64,000 nucleotides of DNA from Kineococcus sp. NBC_00420 (GTDB taxonomy: Bacteria > Actinomycetota > Actinomycetes > Actinomycetales > Kineococcaceae), in contig NZ_CP107930.1 of NCBI RefSeq assembly GCF_036021035.1, positions 5,232,006-5,296,005 of the forward strand, given 5' to 3'. Position numbers and translations under genes: made by a program. Below are positions 33,412 to 42,787 of this stretch, piece after piece. Numbering within the stretch: the stretch's first letter is position 1; each line of letters opens with the position of its first letter. Under the pieces are notes generated by a model, which saw nothing but the letters and a program-made list of their open reading frames with translations, ran no database searches and was not told where the DNA came from.

Positions 33412-34634
33412 AGCGTTCGCTGAACGCCCTCCTCGACCAGGCCGCCTCCAGCGCCTCCAACGTGCTCGCCCTCGTCCTGCTCGCCCGGGCCCTCGACGCC
33501 GACACCTTCGGCCGATTCTCCCTCGGCTACGCCGTCCTGGTCCTCGTCCTCTCCCTCACGCGCGCGGCCCTGGGCACGCGGATCACCCTCACACCCGACC
33601 ACGACCAGGCGCACCGGGTCACCGCCGAGGTCCTCGGCGCGCTCACCCTGCTCGCCGTGCCCACGGCCGCGGTCGTGACCGGAGCCGGACTGCTGCTCAC
33701 CAGCGGACACGACCCCGCGCTGCAACTCCTCGTCGGCCTCGCGACCCCGGTGGTCTGCGCCCAGGACGTCCTGCGCTTCGGCGCCGTCGCCGCCGGGCGA
33801 CCCGGCGTCGCCCTCGTCTCCGACCTCAGCTGGCTGGCCCTGGTCGGCGTCGCCCTGCTCCTGCGCACCGACAGCCGCACGACGCTGCTCGTCTGGGCCG
33901 GTGGCGCCGCCCTCGCCCTCGTCGTGGCCCTGCTCGGCCTGCGCACCCGCCCCGACGTCCGCGCCGGCCGGGACCTGCTGGTGCGCCTCGCGCGACGCGA
34001 GGACCCCCTCGCCGCGTCGCTGGCCGCCAACAGCGTCATCGCCTCCCTCGGGCTGCTCGCCGTGCTCACCGTCGCGGCCCACCTCATCGACCCCGCCGCG
34101 GCCGGCAGCCTGCGGGCCGCCGCCACCGCGATGGGTCCCGTCAATGTCGCCTTCGCCTACGTCTCCCTCAGCCTCGCCCCGACCCTCGTGCGCCGCGCCC
34201 GCGACGGCGACCGCCGCTTCTGCGCGCGCGCCGCCCTCGTCCTCGGCGTCGGCACCGCGCTCTGGGGGACGTGCCTCCTGCTGCTGCCGGACAGCTGGGG
34301 ACGCACCGCGTTCGGCGAGACCTGGACCGGGGCCGCGACCGTCCTGCCCCTCACCGTCACCGAGTACGTCCTCACCGCGCTCGGGACCGCCGCCGTCCTG
34401 GGTCTGAAGGTCCGCGAACACGCCGGTGACCTGCTGCGCCAGCGCGTCGTCGCCACCGTGCTCTCCGTCGTCGCCGGCACCGCGCTCGCCGCGACGACCG
34501 GCGACGTCCGGGCCGTGGCCGCCGCCGTGGCCCTCGCCGCCGGGGTCCAGACCGGCCTCGGCTGGCACAGCCTGCTCACCCGGCCGGCGCCCGAGCCGGC
34601 GCCCGCCCGAACCCTGCGGAACGCCGATGCCTGA
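33408..34634 (+). CDS. Wzx-like polysaccharide flippase
   Basis: A 408-residue hydrophobic protein with about twelve predicted helices. The start ALLDQAASSASNVLALVLLA and RALDADTFGRFSLGYAVLVL is the typical N-terminal pair of the MOP/polysaccharide transporter superfamily. It should move lipid-linked repeat units to the outer face of the membrane. GTG 33408 overlaps the GT2 stop; its own stop overlaps the next gene by eight bases. The sequence is divergent from the enterobacterial Wzx family, so the assignment depends on topology and context. Confidence 0.8.
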   Translation: MKRSLNALLDQAASSASNVLALVLLARALDADTFGRFSLGYAVLVLVLSLTRAALGTRITLTPDHDQAHRVTAEVLGALTLLAVPTAAVVTGAGLLLTSGHDPALQLLVGLATPVVCAQDVLRFGAVAAGRPGVALVSDLSWLALVGVALLLRTDSRTTLLVWAGGAALALVVALLGLRTRPDVRAGRDLLVRLARREDPLAASLAANSVIASLGLLAVLTVAAHLIDPAAAGSLRAAATAMGPVNVAFAYVSLSLAPTLVRRARDGDRRFCARAALVLGVGTALWGTCLLLLPDSWGRTAFGETWTGAATVLPLTVTEYVLTALGTAAVLGLKVREHAGDLLRQRVVATVLSVVAGTALAATTGDVRAVAAAVALAAGVQTGLGWHSLLTRPAPEPAPARTLRNADA

Positions 34635-35805
34635 CGACGAGACGACCCGCCTGTCCACCCCCGGTTCCGTCCGCCCCGGTCATCCCGGTCATCCCGGTCA
34701 CCGTCTCGCCGACGGGCGCGTGGGGTTCGCCGCCGGCGCCTTCGACCTCTTCGACGCCACCCAGCTGCACCTGCTGGAGGACGCCCGGACCCGCTGCGAC
34801 CTGCTCTGCGTCGGCGTCGCCACCGACGAGCTCGCCGAGCTCCTGCACGGCCGGCGGCCCGTCGTCCCCTTCACCGAACGCCTCCTCATCGTCTCCGAAC
34901 TGCGCTGCGTCGACGTGGCCCTCGCCCTGGACCACCCCGACACCCTGGAGGTCTGGGAGTCCGTCCGCTTCGACGAGCTGTTCGTCGACGACCGCTCCCC
35001 GGCCGACGACCGCACCCAGGACCGACTGCACGAGATCGGGGTAGACGTGACCCACCTGCACGCCGAGGGGACCCCCGCGCCCGAGGCCGGGGACGCGTCG
35101 GTGCGCAGCCACCACGAACGACTGCGCACCGCCCAGAAGCCGTCCCGCGGCGTGTCCCTCTACTCCTCCCGCGTCAACCGCCCCGCCGGTCGCTGGCTCG
35201 CGGCCCTGGCCGCGACCCTGCGACTGACCCCGGACCAGATCACCTGGGCCAGCGCGTTCGTGTCCCTGCTCGGCGCGGCCCTCATCGCCCTGCCGACGCC
35301 GGGGCCGCTGACGGGGGCCCTCGCGGGGCTCGCGCTGGTCTTCGCCTTCGCCCTCGACTCCGCCGACGGGCAGCTCGCACGGTTGACCGGCGGCGGTTCG
35401 CCCGCGGGGGAGTGGCTCGACCACGTCGTCGACTGCGGGGTGAAGGTCTGCCTGCACTCGGCGGTGCTCATCGCCTGGTACCGGAACGGGGTGAGCGGTG
35501 GGTGGCTCCTCGTCCCGCTGCTCTTCGTCCTCGTCTCGCTGGTGATGTTCCAGGGCGGGACCCTGGCGGCCAAGCTGCACGAGGCCCGGGGCGGCGGCCG
35601 GTCCGAGGCGACCGGAGCCAGCCGGCTGTCCCCGGTGCTGCTGCTGCCGGTCGACCACGGCGTGATCAGCGTCGCGTTCCTGCTCTGGGGCTTCCCGCAG
35701 GTGTTCGGGTTCGTCTACCTGGCCCTGGCCCTGGCCCACACCGCGATGCTCGTCGCCCTCTCGCGGCACTGGTACGCCCAGCTCGCCTCCGACGGTGCGC
35801 GGTGA
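34627..35805 (+). CDS. Fusion: degenerate cytidylyltransferase domain plus CDP-alcohol phosphotransferase
   Basis: A 392-residue fusion. Residues 30-165 have the fold of TagD/RfaE-type cytidylyltransferases (GFAAGAFDLF, then TRCDLLCVGVATDELAELL), but the catalytic H-x-G-H is replaced by D43-A-T-Q46, and the second signature near residue 150 is also missing, so this half is probably inactive. Residues 175-392 are an integral membrane CDP-alcohol phosphatidyltransferase with the full motif D244-x2-D247-G248-x2-A251-R252-x8-G261-x3-D265-x3-D269. It should transfer a phospho-alcohol from a CDP-alcohol to a hydroxyl or lipid. The intact cytidylyltransferase next door could make the donor, the dead half serving as a docking or regulatory domain; this last part is inference. 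Confidence 0.85.
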   Translation: MPDDETTRLSTPGSVRPGHPGHPGHRLADGRVGFAAGAFDLFDATQLHLLEDARTRCDLLCVGVATDELAELLHGRRPVVPFTERLLIVSELRCVDVALALDHPDTLEVWESVRFDELFVDDRSPADDRTQDRLHEIGVDVTHLHAEGTPAPEAGDASVRSHHERLRTAQKPSRGVSLYSSRVNRPAGRWLAALAATLRLTPDQITWASAFVSLLGAALIALPTPGPLTGALAGLALVFAFALDSADGQLARLTGGGSPAGEWLDHVVDCGVKVCLHSAVLIAWYRNGVSGGWLLVPLLFVLVSLVMFQGGTLAAKLHEARGGGRSEATGASRLSPVLLLPVDHGVISVAFLLWGFPQVFGFVYLALALAHTAMLVALSRHWYAQLASDGAR

Positions 35806-36242
35806 CCGGCCGCTCGCGCGGGACCCTCGGCCACCGCGCCGTCACCGGCTACGTCCCCGGGGTGTTCGACATGTTCCACATCGGCCACCTCAACATCCTG
35901 CGCCGCGCGCGGATCCACTGCGACCACCTCATCGCCGGGGTCGTCTCCGACGACGTCGCGTTCGCCCAGAAGGGCCGTCGGCCCGTCATCGGCGAACGGG
36001 AACGGCTGGAGATCGTGGCCGCCATGCGGGTCGTCGACGCGGTGCACCTCGAGACCACCACCGACAAGCTCGCGACGTGGACCGACGTCGGGTTCGACGT
36101 CGTCTTCAAGGGCGACGACTGGAAGGGAAGCCCCAAGTGGATGCACCTCGAGAAGGAGTTCGCCGCCCGCGGCGTCAGAGTCGTCTACCTCCCGTACACG
36201 CCGGTGACCTCCAGCAGCGAACGGCGCGAACTCACCCGCTGA
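35802..36242 (+). CDS. Glycerol-3-phosphate cytidylyltransferase-like enzyme (TagD family)
   Basis: A 146-residue nucleotidyltransferase. H26-I-G-H29 in GVFDMFHIGHLNILRRAR is the intact catalytic motif, the ribose and phosphate contacts appear in AGVVSDDVAFAQKGRRPVIG, and TPVTSSSERREL replaces the usual RTxGISTT end. It should join CTP and an alcohol or sugar phosphate to form a CDP-alcohol and pyrophosphate. The exact alcohol (glycerol, ribitol or other) cannot be read. GTGA overlap joins it to the fusion gene, strongly suggesting it supplies that protein's CDP-linked substrate. Confidence 0.87.
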   Translation: MTGRSRGTLGHRAVTGYVPGVFDMFHIGHLNILRRARIHCDHLIAGVVSDDVAFAQKGRRPVIGERERLEIVAAMRVVDAVHLETTTDKLATWTDVGFDVVFKGDDWKGSPKWMHLEKEFAARGVRVVYLPYTPVTSSSERRELTR

Positions 36243-39200
36243 GGAGGGTCCTGCCGGCGCTCGCGGTCGTGGCGGCCGTCCTGGTCGCGACGGTGACCCC
36301 GGCCTCCGCGATCCAGGCGCCCGTGGCCTTCGGCGCCGCGGCCCTGCCCAGCTGGCAGGCCAACGGGGTGGCCTGGGCCGTCGCCAACGCGGGGGGTCAG
36401 GTGTTCGTCGGCGGGACGTTCACCTCGATCCGCCCCCCCGGGTCCCCGGCCGGGACGGGGGAGCAACCCCGCACGAACCTCGCCGTGTTCGACGCGGCCA
36501 CCGGTGAGCCCACGGCCTGCGCCCCGACGTTCACCCTGAAGAACGGCATCGCCACCGTCCGCGCGCTGGCCGTCTCCCCGGACGGCGCGACCCTCTACGT
36601 GGGCGGCAGCTTCGACACCGTCTCCGGCACGCCCCGCCAGCAGCTCGCCGCCATCGACATCGCCAGCTGCACCCTGATCACGGCGTTCGCCCCGCTGCCC
36701 GACGGTCCCGTCCGCAGCATCGTCACCGACGCCCGGACCGTCTGGTTCGGGGGCTCGTTCACGAAGGTGGGCGCCGCCGTGCGCTCGAAGGCGGCCGCCG
36801 TCGCCGCCGTCACCACCGCCGTCGGAACCACCGCCCCCGGAACGCTCACGGCCTGGGACCCTGCGCTGGACAACGACGTGCTGGCCCTCGCCCTGCGTCC
36901 CTCCGGTGGCCAGGTGGTGCTCGGGGGGCTCTTCGACAACGTGACCGGTGCGGCCTCGCACGGGCTCGTCGTGGTGGACGCCACGACGGGGGCGGCGGTC
37001 CGCCGCTTCACGCCCGCCTACGTCCCCGCCTCCTCACGGGTCAAGGCGATCGCGGTGGACGCCACCGGGTTCTACGTCGCCAACGAGGGGTACGGCACGG
37101 GGTCCTTCGACGGCCGCTTCGCCGTCGACTGGGACACCTGGACGCAACGCTGGCGCGACGGCTGCCTCGGCGCGACCCAGGCCGTCGCGGTCTACCAGGG
37201 AGTCCTCTACAGCGCCTCGCACGCGCACGACTGCCGCCCGATCAGCGCCTACCCGGACGAGCAGCGCTACCACTTCCTCGCGGAGACCACCCAGACCGGG
37301 GACAAACCCAGTCTGCTGTCGTGGTTCCCCAACACCGACGACGGCATCGGCGAGCACATCGGGCCGCGCGCCATCACCATCGCCCAGACCGCCTCCCGCG
37401 GAGCGGTCCTGTGGGGGGTCGGGGAGTTCACCAACGTCAACGGGGTGGCCCAGCAGAGCATCACGCGGTTCGGCAGCGGTCCCGAACAGGCCGCGCCCTC
37501 GGCGACCCCGTTCCTGCTGACGTCCCCCGCACCGGGGCAGGTGCGCGTCGCCTGGCGACGGTCCCTCGACCTCGACGACTCCACCCTCACCTACCGCGTC
37601 TACCGCGAGGGGACCACCGCTCCGATCGCCACCACCAGTGCCACCTCGTGGTTCTGGAACCGGCCGCAGTCCACCGTGCTCGACTCCGGGTTGACGGTGG
37701 GTTCCACCCCGAGGTACCGGGTGGAGGTCAGCGACGGCAACACCACGAGGACGACCGACTGGCGCGGGATCACCGTGCGCGGCACCACGTCGGCCTACGC
37801 GGAGCAGGTCCGCGCCGACGGTGCGGTGTTCCTCTGGCGCTACGACGAAGCGGGTGACGTCCTCGTCTCCGACAGCATCGCCAACCAGAGCGGTGCCCTC
37901 AACGGTGGCGCCACGTTCCGCGTCCCCGGGGCCGTCGGCGACGACCCGAGCACGGCGCGCACGCTGAACGGTGGGGGCAGCACCATCTTCTCCGAGGTCC
38001 GCTACGCGGCCCCGAAGTCCTTCACCGAGGAGACGTGGTTCAAGACGACGACCACGGTCGGCGGGAAGATCATGGGGTTCGGCGACCGCCGCACGCTGAA
38101 CTCCAGCAGCAACGACAAGCACGTGTACATGACGAACTCCGGGCGGCTCGTCTTCGGCGTCCTCGCCGGCGGCAAGGTCGTCACCCTCTCCACCACCGGG
38201 TCCTACAACGACGGTCAGTGGCACCACGTGGCCGCGACCCAGGGCTCGTCCGGGATGGTCCTCTACGTCGACGGGGCCAAGGTCTCCTCGAACTCGACGA
38301 CGACCAACCAGAACGTCTCCGGGTACTGGCGGGTGGGGGGCGACACGATCTCGACGGCCTGGCCCGACAAGCCGACGAACACGAGCTTCGTGGGGTCCCT
38401 CGACGAGACGGCCTACTACGCCAAGGCGCTGTCCGCGGCGCAGGTCGCCCGTCACGTGGAGATCGCCCGGGGTGCGGCCCCGGCCGACACCACCCCGCCC
38501 ACGGTGCCGGGCGCGCCCACGGCGACCGTCGAGGGGGACCAGGTGCGACTGACCTGGACGCCGAGCACGGACGCCGTCGGCGTGACGAGCTACGTCGTGC
38601 ACCGTTCCGGAACGTCGGGCTTCACCCCCTCCGCCGCCACGGCGGTCGCGAACCCCACGACCACGACGGCGACCGACGACCCGGCGACGGGGACCTGGTA
38701 CTACCGCGTCACGGCGAAGGACGCCGCGGGGAACACCTCGCCCGCCTCCCCGGAGGTCGCGGTGACCCTGCAGCAGGGCGCTCCGACGGTCAACCTCGTC
38801 CCGACCGCCGACGCCTTCGCCAACGAGGGTTCGCCGGGGACCAACTACGGGACCAGCACCCAGATGACGTCGCGGGGGGACCAGGGGGCGATCGCCTACC
38901 TCCGCTTCGACGTCCCGGCGGCTCCGGCGGGGACCACGCTGACCGGGGCCACCCTGCGCCTGCGGACCTCCAGCGACAAGCTGGCCGGTTCGACCGACAC
39001 CGCGTCGGTGCGGCTGGCGACGGGGAACTGGGGGGAGAGCACGCTGACCTGGAGGAACAAGCCGGTGTCGGGTTCCGTCGTGCTCGGCACCGTTCCGGGC
39101 GGCACGACCCCCGAGCAGTCGTTCGCGGTGGTGCTGACCCCCGGGGCGCTGACCCCCGGGACCACGGTGACGTTGGCGATCCGGGGTTCGGGCACCGACA

Positions 39201-39271
39201 ACCTGACGCTGTGGACCCGGGAGCAGAGCCGGGTCGACGCCCGGCCGGTCCTCGACCTGCAGTTCAGCTGA
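36239..39271 (+). CDS. Large secreted multidomain protein: propeller, LamG, FN3, DNRLRE
   Basis: About 1010 residues. The N-terminus is a classic signal peptide if translation starts at CTG 36239 (RRVLPALAVVAAVLVA, cut after PASA). Residues 30-430 form a beta-propeller of delta-60-like repeats (GGQVFVGGTFTSI, ATLYVGGSFDTVSG, TVWFGGSFTKVG). An FN3-like module follows (about 435-515). A LamG-type jelly roll covers about 520-740 (TEETWFKTTT and GSLDETAYYAKALSAAQ). A second FN3 lies at about 745-835 (PPTVPGAPTATVEGDQVRLT). The DNRLRE-type carbohydrate-binding-like domain ends the protein (840-1010). It is presumably a matrix or adhesion protein that binds the polymer. The CTG overlaps the upstream stop; a GTG at 36269 would spoil the signal peptide. 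Confidence 0.82.
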   Translation: MRRVLPALAVVAAVLVATVTPASAIQAPVAFGAAALPSWQANGVAWAVANAGGQVFVGGTFTSIRPPGSPAGTGEQPRTNLAVFDAATGEPTACAPTFTLKNGIATVRALAVSPDGATLYVGGSFDTVSGTPRQQLAAIDIASCTLITAFAPLPDGPVRSIVTDARTVWFGGSFTKVGAAVRSKAAAVAAVTTAVGTTAPGTLTAWDPALDNDVLALALRPSGGQVVLGGLFDNVTGAASHGLVVVDATTGAAVRRFTPAYVPASSRVKAIAVDATGFYVANEGYGTGSFDGRFAVDWDTWTQRWRDGCLGATQAVAVYQGVLYSASHAHDCRPISAYPDEQRYHFLAETTQTGDKPSLLSWFPNTDDGIGEHIGPRAITIAQTASRGAVLWGVGEFTNVNGVAQQSITRFGSGPEQAAPSATPFLLTSPAPGQVRVAWRRSLDLDDSTLTYRVYREGTTAPIATTSATSWFWNRPQSTVLDSGLTVGSTPRYRVEVSDGNTTRTTDWRGITVRGTTSAYAEQVRADGAVFLWRYDEAGDVLVSDSIANQSGALNGGATFRVPGAVGDDPSTARTLNGGGSTIFSEVRYAAPKSFTEETWFKTTTTVGGKIMGFGDRRTLNSSSNDKHVYMTNSGRLVFGVLAGGKVVTLSTTGSYNDGQWHHVAATQGSSGMVLYVDGAKVSSNSTTTNQNVSGYWRVGGDTISTAWPDKPTNTSFVGSLDETAYYAKALSAAQVARHVEIARGAAPADTTPPTVPGAPTATVEGDQVRLTWTPSTDAVGVTSYVVHRSGTSGFTPSAATAVANPTTTTATDDPATGTWYYRVTAKDAAGNTSPASPEVAVTLQQGAPTVNLVPTADAFANEGSPGTNYGTSTQMTSRGDQGAIAYLRFDVPAAPAGTTLTGATLRLRTSSDKLAGSTDTASVRLATGNWGESTLTWRNKPVSGSVVLGTVPGGTTPEQSFAVVLTPGALTPGTTVTLAIRGSGTDNLTLWTREQSRVDARPVLDLQFS

Positions 39272-40703
39272 CCGGTCGGTCGAGCAGCAGCACGTGACGA
39301 CCCGCCGGGCCGGTCGGCCCGGCCCGGCGGGTCGACTCGACGAAGAGTCCGCAGGCCAGGATGACGAGGAACCCGGCCATGGCCTGCAACAGCGAACCCC
39401 GCAGCAGGATGACGAAGTAGAACGGCATCACGACCGCCAGCACGGGCCGGCGCCCGGTGCGGAAGCCGAGGTCGGCGCCGGCGTCGGCGCGGGCCACCAC
39501 GTAGCCGACGAGCAGCATCCCCACGACCAGCAGCAGGAACCCGCCGTTGACGAGGAACTCCGCCCACAACGGCGCCGAGAGGTTGCTGAAGCGGTACTCG
39601 CGCGCGTTGGCGAGCAGGATCCCGGTGTCGGTCGGTTTGTCCGGCCAGAAGGCCCGCGGGACCCAGAACAGCACGGTGCCGAGGAGTTGCCGTCCGTCGG
39701 TCGACCCGAGGTCGCGGACGTACCAGACGGCGTTGGTGATCTGCTCGAACGCGTCGAAGTCGCCCGAGGTCATGACGTCCAGGGTCGGCGGCAGCGCGCC
39801 GCGGGTGTTCACCTCGGCGACGACCCGCCGGGCGGCGTCGGCCACCGGGTAGAGCAGCAGCAGCGCGGCGACGAAACCCAGACCGAAGGCGCGGGCCCGG
39901 GCCCTGGTCGCCATGGCCCCCAGCGCCACGACGACCGAGAGGCCGGCCGTCCCCGCGACGTAGCGCGGGCTCGAGATCGGGTTCATGGAGACGACGATCG
40001 CGGCCCCCACCACCAGCAGCAGGCCGCGGCGGGCCGGGATCCGCACGAGCGCCACGAACGCGACGACGAGCGGGAACGTCGCCAACGAGCGGACGACGGC
40101 GTTGACGGCCGGGTCCGGCCAGGCCGCCAGGGCGGCCGCGCTGCGGGTGTCCCGGGCCGCGAACATCGCCGGCAACCCGGTCTTCCACGTGTAGTAGCCG
40201 AACAGCAGCAGCGCGAGCACCGCGAGCACGACGGCCCGCCGTCGCGGGACCTCACCGAGGCGCGCAGCCACCCGCCGTCGCCGGCCGACGGCGATCCCGA
40301 GCGCGACGGCCGCGGTACCCACGACGACGGCGAGCAGCGCCTGAGCGTGCAGTTCGACGTGCGGACGCGGGGTCGTCCCGGGGTGCTGTCCCGACCGCAG
40401 TTGGACCACCGGGGCCAGGGCGAGGAAGACGTACACGAAGATCCAGAACACGACCTCGAACAGGCGTCGGGGGGCGGTCACCACGACCCAGCCGAGTCGC
40501 GCCCCCACGAGGACGGTGAACGCGATCGCCCAGCGCCACAACGTGTCCGCCGGTGCCGGGTCGGGGGTGAAGCGCACCACGAGCAGCGGGACGACGACGC
40601 CCAGGACGACCGCGGCGCCCAGGGCCAGCGCCGCGCTCGAGGAGTCGTGCCCCGGTTCCGCGGTCCCCACCGGTTCCCGGGTGCGCTGCGTGCTGCCGGG
40701 CAT
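39264..40703 (-). CDS. Wzy-like O-antigen/exopolysaccharide polymerase
   Basis: A 479-residue membrane protein with about twelve helices and a large external loop (about residues 290-345) containing WYVRDLGSTDGRQLLG and FWVPRAFWPDKPTDTG. The preceding region VSMNPISSPRYVAGTAG matches O-antigen polymerase-like proteins. It should link repeat units on the outer face of the membrane. ATG 40703 has GAGGAGG ten bases upstream and lies 15 bases after gmd, so gmd and this gene form one minus-strand operon inside the island. Its end overlaps the propeller gene by eight bases. Confidence 0.8.
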   Translation of the reverse strand: MPGSTQRTREPVGTAEPGHDSSSAALALGAAVVLGVVVPLLVVRFTPDPAPADTLWRWAIAFTVLVGARLGWVVVTAPRRLFEVVFWIFVYVFLALAPVVQLRSGQHPGTTPRPHVELHAQALLAVVVGTAAVALGIAVGRRRRVAARLGEVPRRRAVVLAVLALLLFGYYTWKTGLPAMFAARDTRSAAALAAWPDPAVNAVVRSLATFPLVVAFVALVRIPARRGLLLVVGAAIVVSMNPISSPRYVAGTAGLSVVVALGAMATRARARAFGLGFVAALLLLYPVADAARRVVAEVNTRGALPPTLDVMTSGDFDAFEQITNAVWYVRDLGSTDGRQLLGTVLFWVPRAFWPDKPTDTGILLANAREYRFSNLSAPLWAEFLVNGGFLLLVVGMLLVGYVVARADAGADLGFRTGRRPVLAVVMPFYFVILLRGSLLQAMAGFLVILACGLFVESTRRAGPTGPAGRHVLLLDRPVS

Positions 40704-40718
40704 CGGCGGGGTTCCTCC

Positions 40719-41711
40719 TCAGCGGGCGACGGGCGACACCAGGGCGCGCCGTTCGGCCTCGGTCATCAACTGCGCGAGTTCCGTGGCCTGCACGGTAGCG
40801 CTCCAGCCGAGTTCGCGACGGGCCTTGGACGGGTCACCGATGAGCGCGTCGACCTCGGAGGGCCGTTCGTAGCGCTCGTCGTGCGCGACGTGGTCGCGCC
40901 AGTCCAGGCCCACCGACTCGAAGCAGTTCTGCGCGAACTCCCGGACCGAGGTGCCGACCCCGGTGGCGAGGACGTAGTCGCTCGGTCGGTCCTGCTGCAG
41001 CATCCGCCACATGCCCTCGACGTACTCCTTGGCGTAACCCCAGTCGCGGACGGCGTCGAGGTTGCCGAGGTAGAGGGTGTCCTGCTTGCCGGCGGCGATC
41101 CGGGCGGCCGCGGAGGCGATCTTCCGGGTGACGAACGTCTCACCGCGGCGGGGGGACTCGTGGTTGAAGAGGATGCCGTTCACCGCGAACATCCCGTACG
41201 CCTCGCGGTAGTTGCGTGTCATCCAGTACCCGTACACCTTCGCCGCGCCGTAGGGGCTGCGCGGGTGGAACGGGGTGACCTCGGACTGCGGAGGTGGCGT
41301 GGCGCCGAACATCTCCGAGCTGGAGGCCTGGTAGAACCGGCACTGCAGGCCGATCATGCGGATGGCCTCGAGGATGCGCGTGGTGCCGAGCCCGGTGGTG
41401 TCGCCGGTGAACTCCGGTTCCTCGAAACTCACGCGCACGTGCGACTGCGCGGCGAGGTGGTACACCTCGTCGGGACGGATGTCGTCGAGCAGGGTCACCA
41501 TCCGGGAGCCGTCGGTCAGTTCCCCGAAGTGCAGGAAGAACCGCGCGTGCGGGTCGTGCGGGTCCTGGTACAGGTGGTCGATCCTGGCGGTGTTGAACGA
41601 CGACGACCGCCGCACCAGTCCGTGGACCGCGTAACCCTTCTCCAGCAACAGTTCGGCCAGGTAGGAGCCGTCCTGACCCGTGATGCCCGTGATGAGCGCA
41701 ATCTTGCGCAT
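40719..41711 (-). CDS. gmd: GDP-mannose 4,6-dehydratase
   Basis: A 330-residue short-chain dehydrogenase/reductase. The NAD(P) loop is [20 protein letters not shown], the substrate region [17 protein letters not shown], the catalytic Tyr-Lys pair [10 protein letters not shown] with [10 protein letters not shown], and the product site [16 protein letters not shown]. It converts GDP-D-mannose to GDP-4-keto-6-deoxymannose, the first step to GDP-L-fucose. I chose ATG 41711 because the Rossmann fold starts at once; the frame continues to 41774 with an unlikely leader. The divergent fcl gene does the next step. No GDP-mannose-making genes are in the window. Confidence 0.95.
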   Translation of the reverse strand: MRKIALITGITGQDGSYLAELLLEKGYAVHGLVRRSSSFNTARIDHLYQDPHDPHARFFLHFGELTDGSRMVTLLDDIRPDEVYHLAAQSHVRVSFEEPEFTGDTTGLGTTRILEAIRMIGLQCRFYQASSSEMFGATPPPQSEVTPFHPRSPYGAAKVYGYWMTRNYREAYGMFAVNGILFNHESPRRGETFVTRKIASAAARIAAGKQDTLYLGNLDAVRDWGYAKEYVEGMWRMLQQDRPSDYVLATGVGTSVREFAQNCFESVGLDWRDHVAHDERYERPSEVDALIGDPSKARRELGWSATVQATELAQLMTEAERRALVSPVAR

Positions 41712-41736
41712 CCGTCGCCCCCCGTGGACTGCCTGG

Positions 41737-41749
41737 TCACTCGTAGTGA
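41737..41749. promoter_or_regulatory. Perfect inverted repeat between gmd and fcl
   Basis: TCACT-CGT-AGTGA lies in the 104-base divergent gap. A TACAAT hexamer follows at 41753-41758 on the plus strand, and TATGCT can be read on the minus strand across the same place. A regulator binding here could control both halves of the GDP-fucose pathway. Confidence 0.4.
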
Positions 41750-41815
41750 GCATACAATCATCCAGGAGGGACATCTGTCTGCCGAACGGGTCACCGGACC
41801 TGTACCTTTCGAGCC

Positions 41816-42787
41816 ATGGACGCCCCCACTGGTCACGGACGGTGGCCCCTCGACCCGGAGTCGACGGTCTACGTCGCCGGTCACCGCGGACTGGTCGGGT
41901 CGGCCGTGCTGCGGAGGCTGGAGGCCGAGGGGTTCCGCAACCTCGTCGTGCGGACCTCCGGCGAACTCGACCTGCGCGAACGCCCCGCCGTCGACCGGTT
42001 CTTCGACGAGGTGCGGCCCGACGTCGTGGTGCTCGCCGCCGCCAAGGTCGGCGGCATCGGCGCGAACTCGACGTTCCCGGCCCAGTTCCTCTCCGACAAC
42101 CTCCGGATCCAGGTGAACGTCCTCGACGCGGCCGTCGCGGTCGGGACGCCGCGGTTGCTGCTGCTGGGTTCCTCCTGCATCTACCCGAAGTTCGCCGAGC
42201 AGCCCATCCGCGAGGACTCGTTGCTCACCGGGCCGCTGGAACCCACCAACGACGCCTACGCGATCGCCAAGATCGCCGGTGTCCTGCAGGTGCAGGCGGT
42301 CCGTCGCCAGTACGGGTTGCCGTGGATCTCCGCGATGCCCACCAACCTCTACGGCCCCCACGACAACTTCGACCCCGAGGCCTCCCACGTCCTGCCCGCG
42401 ATGCTGCGCCGGTTCCACGAGGCCGCCCGCGACGACGTCCCCGTGGTCACGTGCTGGGGGAGCGGCACCCCGCGCCGGGAGTTCCTGCACGTCGACGACC
42501 TGGCGCAGGCGTGCCTCTTCCTGTTGCGCCACTACGACGACCCCGACCCGGTCAACGTCGGGACCGGGTCCGACGTCACGGTCGCCGAACTCGCGGGGAT
42601 GGTCGCCGGGGTCGCCGGGTACCGCGGTCGGATCGAGTGGGACGCGTCGAAGCCCGACGGCACCCCGCGCAAGCTGCTCGACGTGTCGAAGCTGCGCGCC
42701 CTCGGCTGGAGCGCGTCCACCCCCCTGGCCGACGGCGTCGCGGCGACCTACGACTGGTACCGGCGTGCCCTGGAGCCGGTGGCGTGA
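41816..42787 (+). CDS. fcl: GDP-L-fucose synthase (epimerase/reductase)
   Basis: A 323-residue SDR enzyme converting GDP-4-keto-6-deoxymannose to GDP-L-fucose with [25 protein letters not shown] is the cofactor loop; [20 protein letters not shown] and [16 protein letters not shown] are specific to this family; and YAIAKIAG carries the Tyr-Lys pair. [12 protein letters not shown] completes the match. TACCTT (41803-41808) lies seven bases before ATG 41816, so the mRNA is probably leaderless. It is coupled by GTGA to the acetyltransferase that follows. Confidence 0.95.
   Translation: MDAPTGHGRWPLDPESTVYVAGHRGLVGSAVLRRLEAEGFRNLVVRTSGELDLRERPAVDRFFDEVRPDVVVLAAAKVGGIGANSTFPAQFLSDNLRIQVNVLDAAVAVGTPRLLLLGSSCIYPKFAEQPIREDSLLTGPLEPTNDAYAIAKIAGVLQVQAVRRQYGLPWISAMPTNLYGPHDNFDPEASHVLPAMLRRFHEAARDDVPVVTCWGSGTPRREFLHVDDLAQACLFLLRHYDDPDPVNVGTGSDVTVAELAGMVAGVAGYRGRIEWDASKPDGTPRKLLDVSKLRALGWSASTPLADGVAATYDWYRRALEPVA

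Noticed and set aside
34671-34702. Short CATCCCGGT repeats as a regulatory element
   Set aside because: They are in frame and encode Gly-His-Pro repeats in the N-terminal tail of the fusion protein; simple slippage explains them.
36131-36238. GTG near 36131 as the start of the large exported protein
   Set aside because: It would add about 36 residues translated out of frame through the cytidylyltransferase gene and would bury the signal peptide.
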